The notes under the pieces: model-generated
The model's database searches: none
What the model was told of the DNA's origin: nothing
The model's input: the letters and a program-made list of their open reading frames with translations, nothing else
Shown here: piece after piece, positions 23,257 through 32,196 of the stretch
How positions within the stretch are numbered: position 1 is the stretch's first letter
How the letters are laid out: each line of letters begins with the position of its first letter
Made by a program: the position numbers and the translations under genes
Assembly: GCA_030536685.1 (NCBI GenBank)
Contig: JAUNPP010000015.1
Span: forward strand, 1 to 36,762
DNA from: Lachnospiraceae bacterium
GTDB lineage: Bacteria; Bacillota; Clostridia; Lachnospirales; Lachnospiraceae
Direction of reading: 5' to 3'
Length of the DNA: 36,762 bases

Positions 23257-25563
23257 CTACCCCACAAATGCATTATCTATTACTTCATTCATATGTCCTA
23301 CATAAGTGATATTCAGACCGTCGGTTACTTCACTTGCCAGTTCTCCTACATTGGGAGTATTCTTTACCGGTACCAGTACGTTGTGGATTCCGGCCATTTT
23401 GGCTGCGAGAAGCTTTTCTTTTAAGCCGCCGATTGGAAGTACGCGGCCTCTTAAGGTTACTTCGCCTGTCATTGCGAGGTCGGCATACACCTTTTTGCCG
23501 GTTACTGCGGATAAAATCGCAGTGGTCATGGTGATACCGGCGCTGGGACCGTCTTTCGGTACTGCACCTTCAGGAATATGTACATGAATATCATGCTGGT
23601 CAAAGTATTCTTTGTCCACACCATACTGAGATGCAACAGACTTTACGTATGTCAGAGCAATCTGAGCGGATTCCTTCATCACATCTCCAAGCTGACCGGT
23701 CAGCTGCAGTTTGCCGCTTCCCGGAATCAGGTTTACTTCAATCTGAAGAGTATCTCCGCCTACGCTGGTCCATGCCAGACCGCGTACGATTCCTACCTCA
23801 TCTTCTTCATTCACTGACTCAAAATTAACCTTTTCAAGACCCAGATAATGGTTCAGATCTTCTGTATCTACGGTTACGGATGTTTTTCCTTCTTCCAGAA
23901 TTTCACACACTACCTTGCGGCAGATATCTGCGATTCTTCTTTCGAGGTTACGCACACCCGCTTCTCTTGTATAATTATGGATGATCCGTTTCAGAGCTTC
24001 CTCTGTAATGGTCATCTGACCTTCCTTCAGGCCGTTTTTCTCCATCTGCTTGCCAATCAGATGCTCCACTGCGATGTGGTATTTTTCATTCTCGGTATAA
24101 CTGCTGACCTCAATAACTTCCATACGGTCATATAAAGGTCGCGGAATACTGGAAATATCATTCGCAGTTGCAATAAACAATACCTGTGAAAGATCAATCG
24201 GTACTTCAATAAAATGATCACGGAAATGGCTGTTCTGTTCGCTGTCCAGAACCTCCAGTAAAGCTGCGGAGGTATCTCCTTTATAATCACTGCTGACTTT
24301 ATCGATCTCATCTAACAAAATCAGCGGATTGGAGGTTCCTGCCTGTTTCAGCGCTTCCGCAATTCGTCCGGGCATGGAACCGATATAGGTTCTGCGATGA
24401 CCCCGGATTTCCGCTTCATCCCGAACACCGCCGAGACATACGCGAACATACTTTTTATTCAGTGATCTTGCCACGGAACGGGCAATTGATGTCTTTCCGG
24501 TTCCGGGCGGGCCTGCCAGACAGATGATCGGCGCATCGCCTTTCTTTGTCACGGCACGAACTGCCAGATATTCTACGATACGTTTTTTGATTTCTTCCAT
24601 ACCGTAATGATCTTCATCCAGAATCCGGCGGGCACGGACTGTATCATTGTTATCTCTGCTCACCTTATTCCAGGGCTGCTCCAGAAGCGCTTCTATATAG
24701 TTGCGTGAAACGGTTCCCTCCTGGCTGCCGTTTGGAATCATACGAAAACGGCTGATCTCCTTGGCAAGAATTTCCTTTACCTCTTTAGGAGCCTTCAGCT
24801 TCTCCGCTCTCTTTGCGTATTCATCTGCGTCATTGACATTGCTGATGTCCTCGCCAAGCTCCTCGCGGATCACCTTCATCTGCTCGCGCAGAATATACTC
24901 CTTCTGAGACTTATCGATATGTTCTTTCACCTTCATCTGAAACTCTTTTTTAATCTGATTGATTACCGTTTCTTCACGAATCAGCTTCAAAACATACATA
25001 TACAGCTCTTCATAGCCTGAAATCTCCAGAATCTGCTGTCTGGATTCCACTGAAAATGGAAATGTGATCAACAGCTGTGAAAGCAGGTCTGCCAGATTTT
25101 TACATTCCATCAGATGTGGAATTGCCTGTTTTCCCAATGAACTGTCAGCACCATATTTCTCCAGATCCTCTTTCAGAATACGAAGCATCGCTTCCTGCTG
25201 ATTATACTCCAGTTCTCTGTTGATATCGCCTCTCGGTCTGAATTCCATCTCACCGGTCAGATACTCGCCATCTGTATCCAGACTCATCAATTCAACTCTT
25301 TCAAGACCTTCCACCATAATCCGCAGTACATTTCCCTGCATCTTGATAAGCTGTTTTACACGAGCCAGCGTACCCATCGAATAAAGGTCCTCAAAAACCG
25401 GATTTTCAACAGTAATATCCTTCTGCAGTACCAGAAGAACCTTCTGTCCTGAAGCCATCGCCTTCTGCGCGGCTTCAATTGACATTTTCCGGCTGGCATC
25501 AAAATGAACTACCATACCCGGAAGGACTGTCAGGCCTCTTAATGCAATAACAGGGACTTTCAT
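23257..25563 (-). CDS. lon: ATP-dependent protease La (Lon)
   Basis: A 768-residue cytosolic AAA+ protease that degrades misfolded and regulatory proteins. The N-terminal LON substrate domain (about 1-190) starts at PVIALRGLTVLPGM. Coiled-coil and AAA+ domains follow, with Walker A GPPGTGKTS and Walker B LILLDEIDK. The C-terminal serine protease domain carries the catalytic Ser in PKDGPSAGITM and the Lys in GGLKEKLLAAKMAG. Length is normal. AGGAGG seven bases before the ATG sets the start. The 146 bases between clpX and lon contain a heptamer repeat array. Element C directly follows the stop and may end the transcript. Confidence 0.96.
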   Translation of the reverse strand: MKVPVIALRGLTVLPGMVVHFDASRKMSIEAAQKAMASGQKVLLVLQKDITVENPVFEDLYSMGTLARVKQLIKMQGNVLRIMVEGLERVELMSLDTDGEYLTGEMEFRPRGDINRELEYNQQEAMLRILKEDLEKYGADSSLGKQAIPHLMECKNLADLLSQLLITFPFSVESRQQILEISGYEELYMYVLKLIREETVINQIKKEFQMKVKEHIDKSQKEYILREQMKVIREELGEDISNVNDADEYAKRAEKLKAPKEVKEILAKEISRFRMIPNGSQEGTVSRNYIEALLEQPWNKVSRDNNDTVRARRILDEDHYGMEEIKKRIVEYLAVRAVTKKGDAPIICLAGPPGTGKTSIARSVARSLNKKYVRVCLGGVRDEAEIRGHRRTYIGSMPGRIAEALKQAGTSNPLILLDEIDKVSSDYKGDTSAALLEVLDSEQNSHFRDHFIEVPIDLSQVLFIATANDISSIPRPLYDRMEVIEVSSYTENEKYHIAVEHLIGKQMEKNGLKEGQMTITEEALKRIIHNYTREAGVRNLERRIADICRKVVCEILEEGKTSVTVDTEDLNHYLGLEKVNFESVNEEDEVGIVRGLAWTSVGGDTLQIEVNLIPGSGKLQLTGQLGDVMKESAQIALTYVKSVASQYGVDKEYFDQHDIHVHIPEGAVPKDGPSAGITMTTAILSAVTGKKVYADLAMTGEVTLRGRVLPIGGLKEKLLAAKMAGIHNVLVPVKNTPNVGELASEVTDGLNITYVGHMNEVIDNAFVG

Positions 25564-25596
25564 AAATTTGCCTCCTAATGAATCCGACAGAGCTTC

Positions 25597-25652
25597 TTCG
25601 CTGTTTGCTACTTGCTATTTGCTACTTGCTGTTTGCTGTTTGCTCTTCGCTG
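25597..25652. repeat. Eight heptamer tandem repeats in the lon leader
   Basis: Consecutive 7-bp units: TTCGCTG, TTTGCTA, CTTGCTA, TTTGCTA, CTTGCTG, TTTGCTG, TTTGCTC, TTCGCTG. On the lon-sense strand the unit is YAGCAAA. They end about 34 bases before the lon start codon and may vary in number between strains. Confidence 0.85.
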
Positions 25653-25709
25653 ATGCAGACAGCAGCTCGCTTTTTACTCCATCCGGTTCATAAATTTTAC
25701 GTTGTTGCG

Positions 25710-26996
25710 TTATGCGCTTGTAGAATCGGAATCTGTATCCACTTCATCTGTACGATATGTGATAACGGGTTCACCCGTTCCATCCACCACTTCCTTTGTA
25801 ATACGGCATTTGCCGATATTGTCATCAGAAGGAATTTCATACATAACATCCTGCATAACTTTTTCCATAATCGCACGCAGACCTCTGGCGCCGGTTTTTC
25901 GTTCCTGAGAACGAAGTGCAATTTCTCCAATCGCTTCCGCATCAAATTCCAGAGCTACGCCATCCATCTCAAACAGTTTTTTGTACTGCTTTGTAATCGC
26001 ATTTTTCGGTTCTGTCAGGATTTTCTCCAGCGCTTTCTTATCTAACAGGTCAAGTGTTACAACAACGGGAACACGACCTACAAATTCAGGAATCAGGCCG
26101 AATTTGGTCAGATCCTGAGGGAGCACATCCTTCAGCAGACGGATTGCATCTGCATTGTTCTTTTCATGCACTTCTGCATTAAAGCCGATGGAATTGCTTC
26201 CCATACGATTTTCAATAATCTTTTCCAGACCATCAAATGCACCGCCGCAGATAAATAAAATATTGGTTGTATCGATCTGATACATATCCTGATGGGGATG
26301 CTTTCTTCCTCCCTGAGGGGGAACACTGGCCACGGTTCCTTCCAGAATCTTTAATAAAGCCTGCTGTACGCCTTCACCTGATACATCACGGGTGATGGAG
26401 ACATTTTCAGACTTTTTCGTGATTTTGTCAATTTCGTCAATATAGACAATACCATATTCTGCACGACTGATATCATAATCAGCAGACTGAATCAGCTTTA
26501 ACAGAATATTCTCCACATCCTCACCTACATAACCTGCTTCAGTTAAAGTGGTGGCATCTGCGATTGCGAACGGAACATTCAGAAGCTTTGCCAGAGTCTG
26601 TGCCAGAAAGGTCTTGCCGGAGCCGGTAGGACCAAGCATCAGAATATTACTCTTCTGGATTTCCACCTCATCGTCAGACGGGGGAGCACTAATTCTTTTA
26701 TAATGATTGTAAACGGAAACAGCAAGGACTTTTTTCGCATCCTCCTGCCCCACTACATAATCGTCAAGGTAACGTTTGATTTCCTTCGGTTTAAGAAGAT
26801 TCAGACCGCCTTCTGCCTGATAAGCCTCTTCCGCGAAATCATTATATTCATTGTCCAGCAGGTCTGCACAATCTTCAATACACTGATTACAAATATAAAT
26901 GCCTCTCTGAGAACCTGAGGCAAACAGTTTTCTTACTTTTTCCTGTGGTTTTCCACAAAAAGAACACCTTATTTTTTCTTCATATTTATTTGCCAT
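25710..26996 (-). CDS. clpX: ATP-dependent Clp protease ATP-binding subunit ClpX
   Basis: A 428-residue AAA+ unfoldase that feeds substrates to ClpP. The N-terminal C4 zinc domain has CSFCGKPQ and CNQCIEDC (residues about 11-40). Walker A is GPTGSGKT, Walker B is IVYIDEIDK, and the IGF loop that docks on ClpP is in [11 protein letters not shown]. The sensor-2 region [11 protein letters not shown] is present. The acidic Ser-rich tail ([11 protein letters not shown]) is slightly unusual. The start at MANKYEEK matches the family. Its RBS is weak, and two terminator hairpins separate it from clpP, so a promoter of its own is likely although none was clear. Confidence 0.96.
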   Translation of the reverse strand: MANKYEEKIRCSFCGKPQEKVRKLFASGSQRGIYICNQCIEDCADLLDNEYNDFAEEAYQAEGGLNLLKPKEIKRYLDDYVVGQEDAKKVLAVSVYNHYKRISAPPSDDEVEIQKSNILMLGPTGSGKTFLAQTLAKLLNVPFAIADATTLTEAGYVGEDVENILLKLIQSADYDISRAEYGIVYIDEIDKITKKSENVSITRDVSGEGVQQALLKILEGTVASVPPQGGRKHPHQDMYQIDTTNILFICGGAFDGLEKIIENRMGSNSIGFNAEVHEKNNADAIRLLKDVLPQDLTKFGLIPEFVGRVPVVVTLDLLDKKALEKILTEPKNAITKQYKKLFEMDGVALEFDAEAIGEIALRSQERKTGARGLRAIMEKVMQDVMYEIPSDDNIGKCRITKEVVDGTGEPVITYRTDEVDTDSDSTSA

Positions 26997-27084
26997 TATA
27001 GCACCGCGCTTTCTAAAATTACCTCATAAAGTCAGCCCGAAGGGCATAAATACGGGATGCCCAAAGGGTAAAAGTTAATAAGTC

Positions 27085-27120
27085 GGAAAAAAGGTATGCC
27101 TTTTTTACTGATCGCATACC
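27085..27120 (-). terminator. Second terminator between clpP and clpX
   Basis: Minus strand: GGTATGC and GCATACC (27114-27120 with 27093-27099) form a 7-bp stem followed by a six-T run (complement of 27087-27092). Further small GCCC/GGGC hairpins lie between it and clpX. Confidence 0.6.
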
Positions 27121-27170
27121 GGTTTTCATGCGCGGAATCCCGCTCCGCTACTATCTGAATTCCATCCATA

Positions 27171-27204
27171 AAAACCTGCCGGTGTCTGAAACTGGCACCG
27201 GCAG
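27171..27204 (-). terminator. Intrinsic terminator after clpP
   Basis: Minus strand: CTGCCGGTG and CACCGGCAG (27196-27204 with 27176-27184) form a perfect 9-bp GC-rich stem, followed by GTTTTTAT. It lies 28 bases after the clpP stop and is a strong rho-independent terminator. Confidence 0.85.
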
Positions 27205-27232
27205 AATCGTCTGATTGGCGGGAATCGGTATC

Positions 27233-27814
27233 TTATCTTCTCTCGAAAACAGCATCGATCAGTCCATACTGTTTTGCTTCTTCAGCTGACATGTAATGAT
27301 CTCTTTCTGTATCCACCTCGATTACAGAAAGAGGCTGACCCGTATTAGCCGCCAGTATTTCATTTAACTTCTTGCGGGTTTCAATAATACGGTCTGCTAC
27401 GATCTTAATATCAGTAGCCTGACCCTGAGCGCCGCCTGAAGGCTGATGAATCATAATTTCTGCATTGGGCAGAGCAAAACGCTTGCCTTTGGCACCGCCT
27501 GAAAGCAGAAATGCTCCCATGCTGGCTGCCATACCGATACAGATGGTAGATACATCGCACTTAATATACTGCATAGTATCGTAGATAGCCATACCTGCTG
27601 TTACGGAACCACCCGGGCTGTTAATATACAGACTGATATCCTTTGTAAGATCTTCTGATTCCAGATACAGAAGCTGTGCTACAATTACACTTGCAGACTG
27701 GTCTGTAACCTCGGAATCCAGAAAAATAATTCTTTCTTTTAATAATCTGGAATAGATATCACTGGATCTTTCACCATTTCTGGTGGTTTCTACTACATAA
27801 GGAATAACCGGCAT
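27233..27814 (-). CDS. clpP: ATP-dependent Clp protease proteolytic subunit ClpP
   Basis: A 193-residue serine peptidase forming the 14-mer chamber used by ClpX. The catalytic Ser is in [11 protein letters not shown], the His in IMIHQPSGG, and the Asp in the [11 protein letters not shown] region (family position). The oxyanion-hole glycines are in [10 protein letters not shown]. Length is normal. AGAGGGGGTC upstream of the ATG acts as the RBS. It follows tig by 58 bases and is probably read from the tig promoter; a strong terminator follows. Confidence 0.97.
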   Translation of the reverse strand: MPVIPYVVETTRNGERSSDIYSRLLKERIIFLDSEVTDQSASVIVAQLLYLESEDLTKDISLYINSPGGSVTAGMAIYDTMQYIKCDVSTICIGMAASMGAFLLSGGAKGKRFALPNAEIMIHQPSGGAQGQATDIKIVADRIIETRKKLNEILAANTGQPLSVIEVDTERDHYMSAEEAKQYGLIDAVFERR

Positions 27815-27872
27815 TTATAAGACCCCCTCTTTATAGTATTCCCGTGCATCCACAGAAAGTCAATCCGTCAGA

Positions 27873-29150
27873 TTAAACTTCCTTTGCTTCAGCAACTAAT
27901 AACTTGCTTGCTTTGTTGTAAGCAATATCTTCTTTAATGTATTCCACATTAACTGCGGATTTTACCTGTTCTGCTTCCATATTGTACTGTAAAGCCATCT
28001 TTTCGATTTCAGCATTCACTTCTTCTTCAGTGATTTCGAACGCTTCAGCCTTTGCGATTGCTTCCAGAACCAGTCTTGTCTGGATTCTCTTTAATGCGTT
28101 GGGCTTCATCTGTTCTCTCATGCCGTCTTCTGTCTGGCCAAAGTACTGCAGATACTGTTCCATGTTCAGGCCCTGACGTTCCAGATTGCCTGCAAATTCT
28201 CTGATCATGTTGTTAGCTTCTGTAACTACCATTGCATCCGGAATATCCATCTGTGCATTCTCAACTGCTTTATTGATAACAGCTTCTTCTTTTGCACGTT
28301 CTGCTGCAACTTCTTTTCTTTCAGCTTCTGCTTTTTCAACATGAGCCTTGTATTCAGCCATTGTTTCAAATTCGGAAACTTCTGCTGCAAATTCATCATC
28401 CAGTTCAGGCAGTTCTTTTTCTTCGATCTTCTTAACTGTTACTTTGAATACAGCTGCTTTGCCCTTTAATTCTTCAGCCTGATAATCTTCAGGGAAAGTA
28501 ACATTCACATCAAATTCTGTACCCATTTCATGGCCGATGATCTGATCTTCAAATCCGGGAATGAATGTGTTGGAACCGATTGTTAAAGGATAATCTGTAC
28601 CTTTGCCGCCTTCAAAAGCAACACCGTCTACAAAGCCTTCAAAATCGATAGTTGTGATATCGCCGGACTGAACAGCACGGCCTTCAACATTCTTGTTAAC
28701 CGCATTCTTTTCCTGTTCTTTTTTGATGATAGCCATTACTTCATCTTCTGTTACAGTTAAGTCAGCCTTGGGAACTTCCAGTCCTTTGTACTCACCAAGT
28801 ACAACTTCGGGCTTAACAGCTACTTCTGCTGTAAATACCAGATCCTTTTCAGGATCTGTTTCTACGAAATTGATTGCAGGTTCGGAAACAACGTCCAGAC
28901 CGCTTTCTTCTACAGCCTTTGCATATGCTTCAGGCATTACGGAATTCACTGCATCTTCGTAAAAAAGGCCCTTGCCATACATTCTTTCCAGAACAGTACG
29001 GGATACTTTACCTTTTCTAAATCCAGGTACACTGTATCTGCCTTTATTCTTCAGGTATACAGCCTGCATAGCTTTTTCAATTTCTTCAGCTGCTACGGTA
29101 ATTGTCAGCTTTGCCATGTTCTTTTCTAAAGTTTCAACTGTTACACTCAT
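27873..29150 (-). CDS. tig: Trigger factor (ribosome-associated chaperone)
   Basis: A 425-residue chaperone and peptidyl-prolyl isomerase. The N-terminal ribosome-binding domain holds the signature GFRKGKVSR (FRxGKxP-like, with Ser in place of Pro). The FKBP domain lies about 150-240 (SGDITTIDFEGFVDGVAFEGG), and the C-terminal chaperone arms are helical and very Glu/Ala-rich. The frame is open to 29183, but GGAGG nine bases before the ATG at 29150 gives the normal start MSVTVETLEKN. It is expressed from a near-consensus promoter about 240 bases upstream, so the transcript has a long 5' leader with a TTCATGTT/AACATGAA hairpin. It heads the tig-clpP unit. Confidence 0.95.
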   Translation of the reverse strand: MSVTVETLEKNMAKLTITVAAEEIEKAMQAVYLKNKGRYSVPGFRKGKVSRTVLERMYGKGLFYEDAVNSVMPEAYAKAVEESGLDVVSEPAINFVETDPEKDLVFTAEVAVKPEVVLGEYKGLEVPKADLTVTEDEVMAIIKKEQEKNAVNKNVEGRAVQSGDITTIDFEGFVDGVAFEGGKGTDYPLTIGSNTFIPGFEDQIIGHEMGTEFDVNVTFPEDYQAEELKGKAAVFKVTVKKIEEKELPELDDEFAAEVSEFETMAEYKAHVEKAEAERKEVAAERAKEEAVINKAVENAQMDIPDAMVVTEANNMIREFAGNLERQGLNMEQYLQYFGQTEDGMREQMKPNALKRIQTRLVLEAIAKAEAFEITEEEVNAEIEKMALQYNMEAEQVKSAVNVEYIKEDIAYNKASKLLVAEAKEV

Positions 29151-29391
29151 CGTGTGTATCCTCCTTAAATTGCACTGTTTCATCTATTTCGTACGCTTTT
29201 CCCAAAAAAACTTTGTTCTTTTGCTCATAATGATACGATTCCGGAAAAAAGCCGCTCGATTAGCAGAAACAGAATCTTTGCATTCTTAACTTCATGTTTT
29301 CCGCAGCAAAAACGCAGCAGATAACATGAAACTTACGTCCGCAAAAATGCCACTGCTTTTTTGCTTATAGTAAATTACACTGCAATAAGTC

Positions 29392-29420
29392 ATTATAACA
29401 TAGATATAACCTCTTGCCAA
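29392..29420 (-). promoter_or_regulatory. Sigma-A promoter of tig
   Basis: Minus strand: TTGGCA (29415-29420) and TATAAT (29392-29397) with a 17-base spacer ending in TGT, giving an extended -10 as well. The predicted start near 29386 leaves a leader of about 235 bases before the tig ATG, with no gene in 29151-29506. Confidence 0.85.
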
Positions 29421-29422
29421 TG

Positions 29423-29474
29423 ATTTTTTATTGTCACTACTCAAGTCATAATTTTTTATTGTCACTATTCAAGT
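29423..29474 (-). repeat. Direct repeats abutting the tig promoter
   Basis: A 24-bp unit, ATTTTTTATTG followed by TCACTAYTCAAGT, occurs at 29423-29446 and 29451-29474 with one difference and a 28-bp period. A partial third unit (TACTGCTCAAG) follows to the right. The array ends two bases from the -35 element of tig, the usual place for an activator site or UP-like element. Confidence 0.75.
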
Positions 29475-29506
29475 TACTGCTCAAGAATGATTTTATATTC
29501 AGGCTG

Positions 29507-30874
29507 CTAATTGGACAGAGCATGAAATGCATCGATACAGCTTTCGGTTTCTTCAATACTTCCCAGGTTATCCAGAGCCGTCAGCAGGCCGTTAAAATTC
29601 TCACGGTTCATCTCACTGATCTGCTGGCGTGTTCTCAATATCCGGGAAGGACTTACGGAAAGCTCGTCGACCCCGTAAAGCAAAAACAGCGGAAGCAGCT
29701 TGCTGTCGCTGGCGGCTTCTCCGCAGATTGCAACCGTTACTCCTTCTTTTCTGCAGCACTGGATAATATACTGAATACTTCGAAGAACCGCCGGATGATA
29801 GTTGGAATAAAGATTTGCAATTTGCTTGTTTCCCCGGTCGGCAGCAATCGTGTACTGCGTCAGATCATTTGTCCCGATACTGATAAAATCAGCTTCTTTT
29901 GCAAACAGATCCGCCATCCACGCGGCCGCCGGTGTTTCTATCATAACACCGATCTTCAGCTGCTTATCATATGGAATTCCCAGCACATCAAGCTCTTCCT
30001 TAATCAGAGAAAGTACATTTTTAACCCGGCGGAACTCCATCAGAGAGGACAGCATCGGCAAAAGGATTCTGAAGGTTCCATGCGCGCTGGCTCTGAAAAT
30101 GGCACGACACTGCGTTTTGAAAATATCCGGTCTTTTCAGACTGAAACGAATCCCTCTGCAGCCAAGGAACGGATTCTCCTCTGCTTCCAGATCCAGATAC
30201 GGAATCCTATGATCGCCTCCCGCATCTAATGTCCTGATAATAATGGTTTTTCCTTTCATCGCCCTGGCTGCCTGTACGTAAATCTCATACTGTTCATCCT
30301 CCGTCGGAAGATTCCCTCTCTTTGCATACAGGTTCTCGGTGCGAAAAAGCCCGATTCCCTCCCCACCGCTTTTCACGACGCGCTTAACATCTGAAATATC
30401 ATCAATATTTCCCATCAGAGTCAGATGATAGCCGTCAAGCGTTACCGTCTCCTTCTCTGCATAAGAATTGATCTGCTTCTGATCCTCCTCAAGCTTTCTC
30501 TGCAGCTTTATATAATGCTCAACCGCATTCTTTCCGGGATTAACTACCAGATTTCCTTCAATTCCATCCAATATCACATGATCGCCTGTCGCAATGAAGT
30601 CCATACAGCCAGGCACACCAAGAACAGCCGTCAGATCCAGCTTTCTTGCCAGAATAGCCAGGTGAGAATTAAATCCGCCTTTTTCTGTTACAAATCCCAC
30701 AATCGGATATTGCTCCAGCTTGATTGCATCCTTCACTGTCAGATCCGGTGAGATCAGAATTGTATTATCACCTGTATTTGCCAGATACTTTTCCATATCG
30801 GGAAGCTGTTCTCTTTCAAGGCGGATAACTGTGCCCATCACGATCTTTCCCGATACACCCATACCACTCAGCAT
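29507..30874 (-). CDS. Enzyme I-like PEP-binding protein lacking the HPr-binding domain
   Basis: A 455-residue relative of PTS Enzyme I, which is normally about 570. Residues 1-20 (MLSGMGVSGKIVMGTVIRLE) match the Enzyme I N-terminus. The sequence then jumps to the phosphohistidine domain with His71 in GGFNSHLAI, and on to the complete PEP-binding barrel: GLFRTENL, RTLDAGGDH, ENPFLGCRGIR, MIETPAAA, GTNDLTQYTIAADRGN and active-site Cys384 in ICGEA. About 118 residues, equal to the helical HPr-binding subdomain, are missing, and no frameshift is evident. It can plausibly bind PEP and autophosphorylate but should not dock HPr in the usual way. GGAGGGA precedes the ATG. It follows cdaR by 46 bases in the c-di-AMP operon. 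Calling it simply ptsI would be misleading. Confidence 0.85.
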   Translation of the reverse strand: MLSGMGVSGKIVMGTVIRLEREQLPDMEKYLANTGDNTILISPDLTVKDAIKLEQYPIVGFVTEKGGFNSHLAILARKLDLTAVLGVPGCMDFIATGDHVILDGIEGNLVVNPGKNAVEHYIKLQRKLEEDQKQINSYAEKETVTLDGYHLTLMGNIDDISDVKRVVKSGGEGIGLFRTENLYAKRGNLPTEDEQYEIYVQAARAMKGKTIIIRTLDAGGDHRIPYLDLEAEENPFLGCRGIRFSLKRPDIFKTQCRAIFRASAHGTFRILLPMLSSLMEFRRVKNVLSLIKEELDVLGIPYDKQLKIGVMIETPAAAWMADLFAKEADFISIGTNDLTQYTIAADRGNKQIANLYSNYHPAVLRSIQYIIQCCRKEGVTVAICGEAASDSKLLPLFLLYGVDELSVSPSRILRTRQQISEMNRENFNGLLTALDNLGSIEETESCIDAFHALSN

Positions 30875-30920
30875 CTGTTTTCTCCCTCCGTTTATCGTTT
30901 ATCTCTCATCCCGACTGCAT

Positions 30921-32183
30921 TCAGGATTCTGTTATGACCACTGTCACTTTGTCTGAAGAAATAACCTTATATTCTGTATTTATATCCGATACATCAAACC
31001 GGAAACTGATATCTGCTTTTCTGGTTCCCGCTTTACAGCCCTTCAAATCGACCGTCATCCGAATCTTATCCGGCTCCAGCTTTTCAAGCTCCTCAGGAAG
31101 CGCTTCGATGACAGCGCTGATCGGGTAGGCCTTTGCCGATGCCTTTAAGGAAGGCGGCACATTCTGAAAGCTGATATTGGAGGCAGACAGAGTAACCGTC
31201 TTTCTCTCAAGCTTTTCAATCGATGCCCTGACCAGAAGAGAGGCCTCCTTTGGTTTATAGATAATCACGCCCTTCGGCAGATAATCTCCCAGATTCAGAG
31301 ACTTTTCAAACGATTTCTCCTTATCTGTCAGGTCAATCTCCTGCGCAGGAATCGTGATTGAATCCAATAGTTTCAGCACGCTCTCCGGACCTAAAATCGT
31401 TACGGAACGCTTATCAGCCGTGATTCCCGTACAACGGTAACCCTTTTTGCACGCCCCTGTTCCCTGCGGAGGATTCACATCCACCTCTTTTGTCATGCCG
31501 ATTGGAATCCGAACAGATACCTTATCCGTTTCCGGGAAGATCTGCTGTGCGGCACAGTCAACCTGTAAATTGTTTTCATCATAAAATACAAGCTGCACTT
31601 CGCCCTCGTAGTCCGTCGAACGTCCGCTGATATCAACCGTTGCCGCCGCTGTCACCACCTGATCTGCCAGTGACTTCGGGGTTTTTATTGTAACCGTCTT
31701 CTGAGCCGGAATACAAACCCCGACACTGCGGTCATCCTCCGGCTCTCCTTCCGCAGATACTCTGACCGGAATTTCTTTTTTTACCAGCTTTTCCGTTTTT
31801 ATCTTCACACTGGTTTCTTTCAGCTTATAATTGTTTTCAATCAGAAGCTTATGGCCCGTCACCTCCGCATGAATCGGAATCCGCATTTCCCCTGCTTCTT
31901 TTATCGATAACAGATCAGCAGTCAGACGGATATCCTCCGGCTTCAGCAGCCAGCCCTTTTCCTGAACGACATTCACTACAACCTCCACGGCTGCATTCTC
32001 CTCCACATAATACGCAAATCCCTCTTTGTGAAACAGTTTTTCATTCAAAAGCTCCACCTTCACATTACCCAGAGACACGTTAATACGCGGATCATCATTC
32101 GTAATTACCATATACCATATCAGACAGGATGCTATAAAAGCAACAACAAATAATACCCATTTTCCTGTCGTTTTTTTCAACAT
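30921..32183 (-). CDS. cdaR: CdaR/YbbR-domain regulator of diadenylate cyclase
   Basis: A 420-residue protein with one N-terminal membrane helix (WVLFVVAFIASCLIWYMVI, about 9-27) and a long extracytoplasmic part made of repeated YbbR domains, about four by spacing (around 45-130, 135-220, 225-315 and 320-415). Beta-rich units such as KKEIPVRVSAEGEPEDD fit the family. In other Bacillota, CdaR binds and modulates CdaA at the membrane. GGGAGG precedes the ATG, and the gene starts 13 bases after the cdaA stop. The following gene is the Enzyme I-like protein rather than glmM, the common third partner. Confidence 0.9.
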   Translation of the reverse strand: MLKKTTGKWVLFVVAFIASCLIWYMVITNDDPRINVSLGNVKVELLNEKLFHKEGFAYYVEENAAVEVVVNVVQEKGWLLKPEDIRLTADLLSIKEAGEMRIPIHAEVTGHKLLIENNYKLKETSVKIKTEKLVKKEIPVRVSAEGEPEDDRSVGVCIPAQKTVTIKTPKSLADQVVTAAATVDISGRSTDYEGEVQLVFYDENNLQVDCAAQQIFPETDKVSVRIPIGMTKEVDVNPPQGTGACKKGYRCTGITADKRSVTILGPESVLKLLDSITIPAQEIDLTDKEKSFEKSLNLGDYLPKGVIIYKPKEASLLVRASIEKLERKTVTLSASNISFQNVPPSLKASAKAYPISAVIEALPEELEKLEPDKIRMTVDLKGCKAGTRKADISFRFDVSDINTEYKVISSDKVTVVITES

Positions 32184-32196
32184 TCAAGGCCTCCCG

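Noticed and set aside
25597..25652. CRISPR array
   Set aside because: The units are 7 bp, contiguous and degenerate, with no spacers; nothing elsewhere in the window looks like repeat-spacer spacing.
27815..29410. CIRCE or CtsR operators controlling tig/clpP
   Set aside because: I did not find the CIRCE inverted repeat or the CtsR heptad direct repeat near the promoter; the repeats at 29423-29474 are different.
29507..30874. Frameshifted or truncated ptsI pseudogene
   Set aside because: The N-terminal strand and everything from the phosphohistidine loop to the end are intact in one frame with a good RBS; only a whole subdomain is absent.
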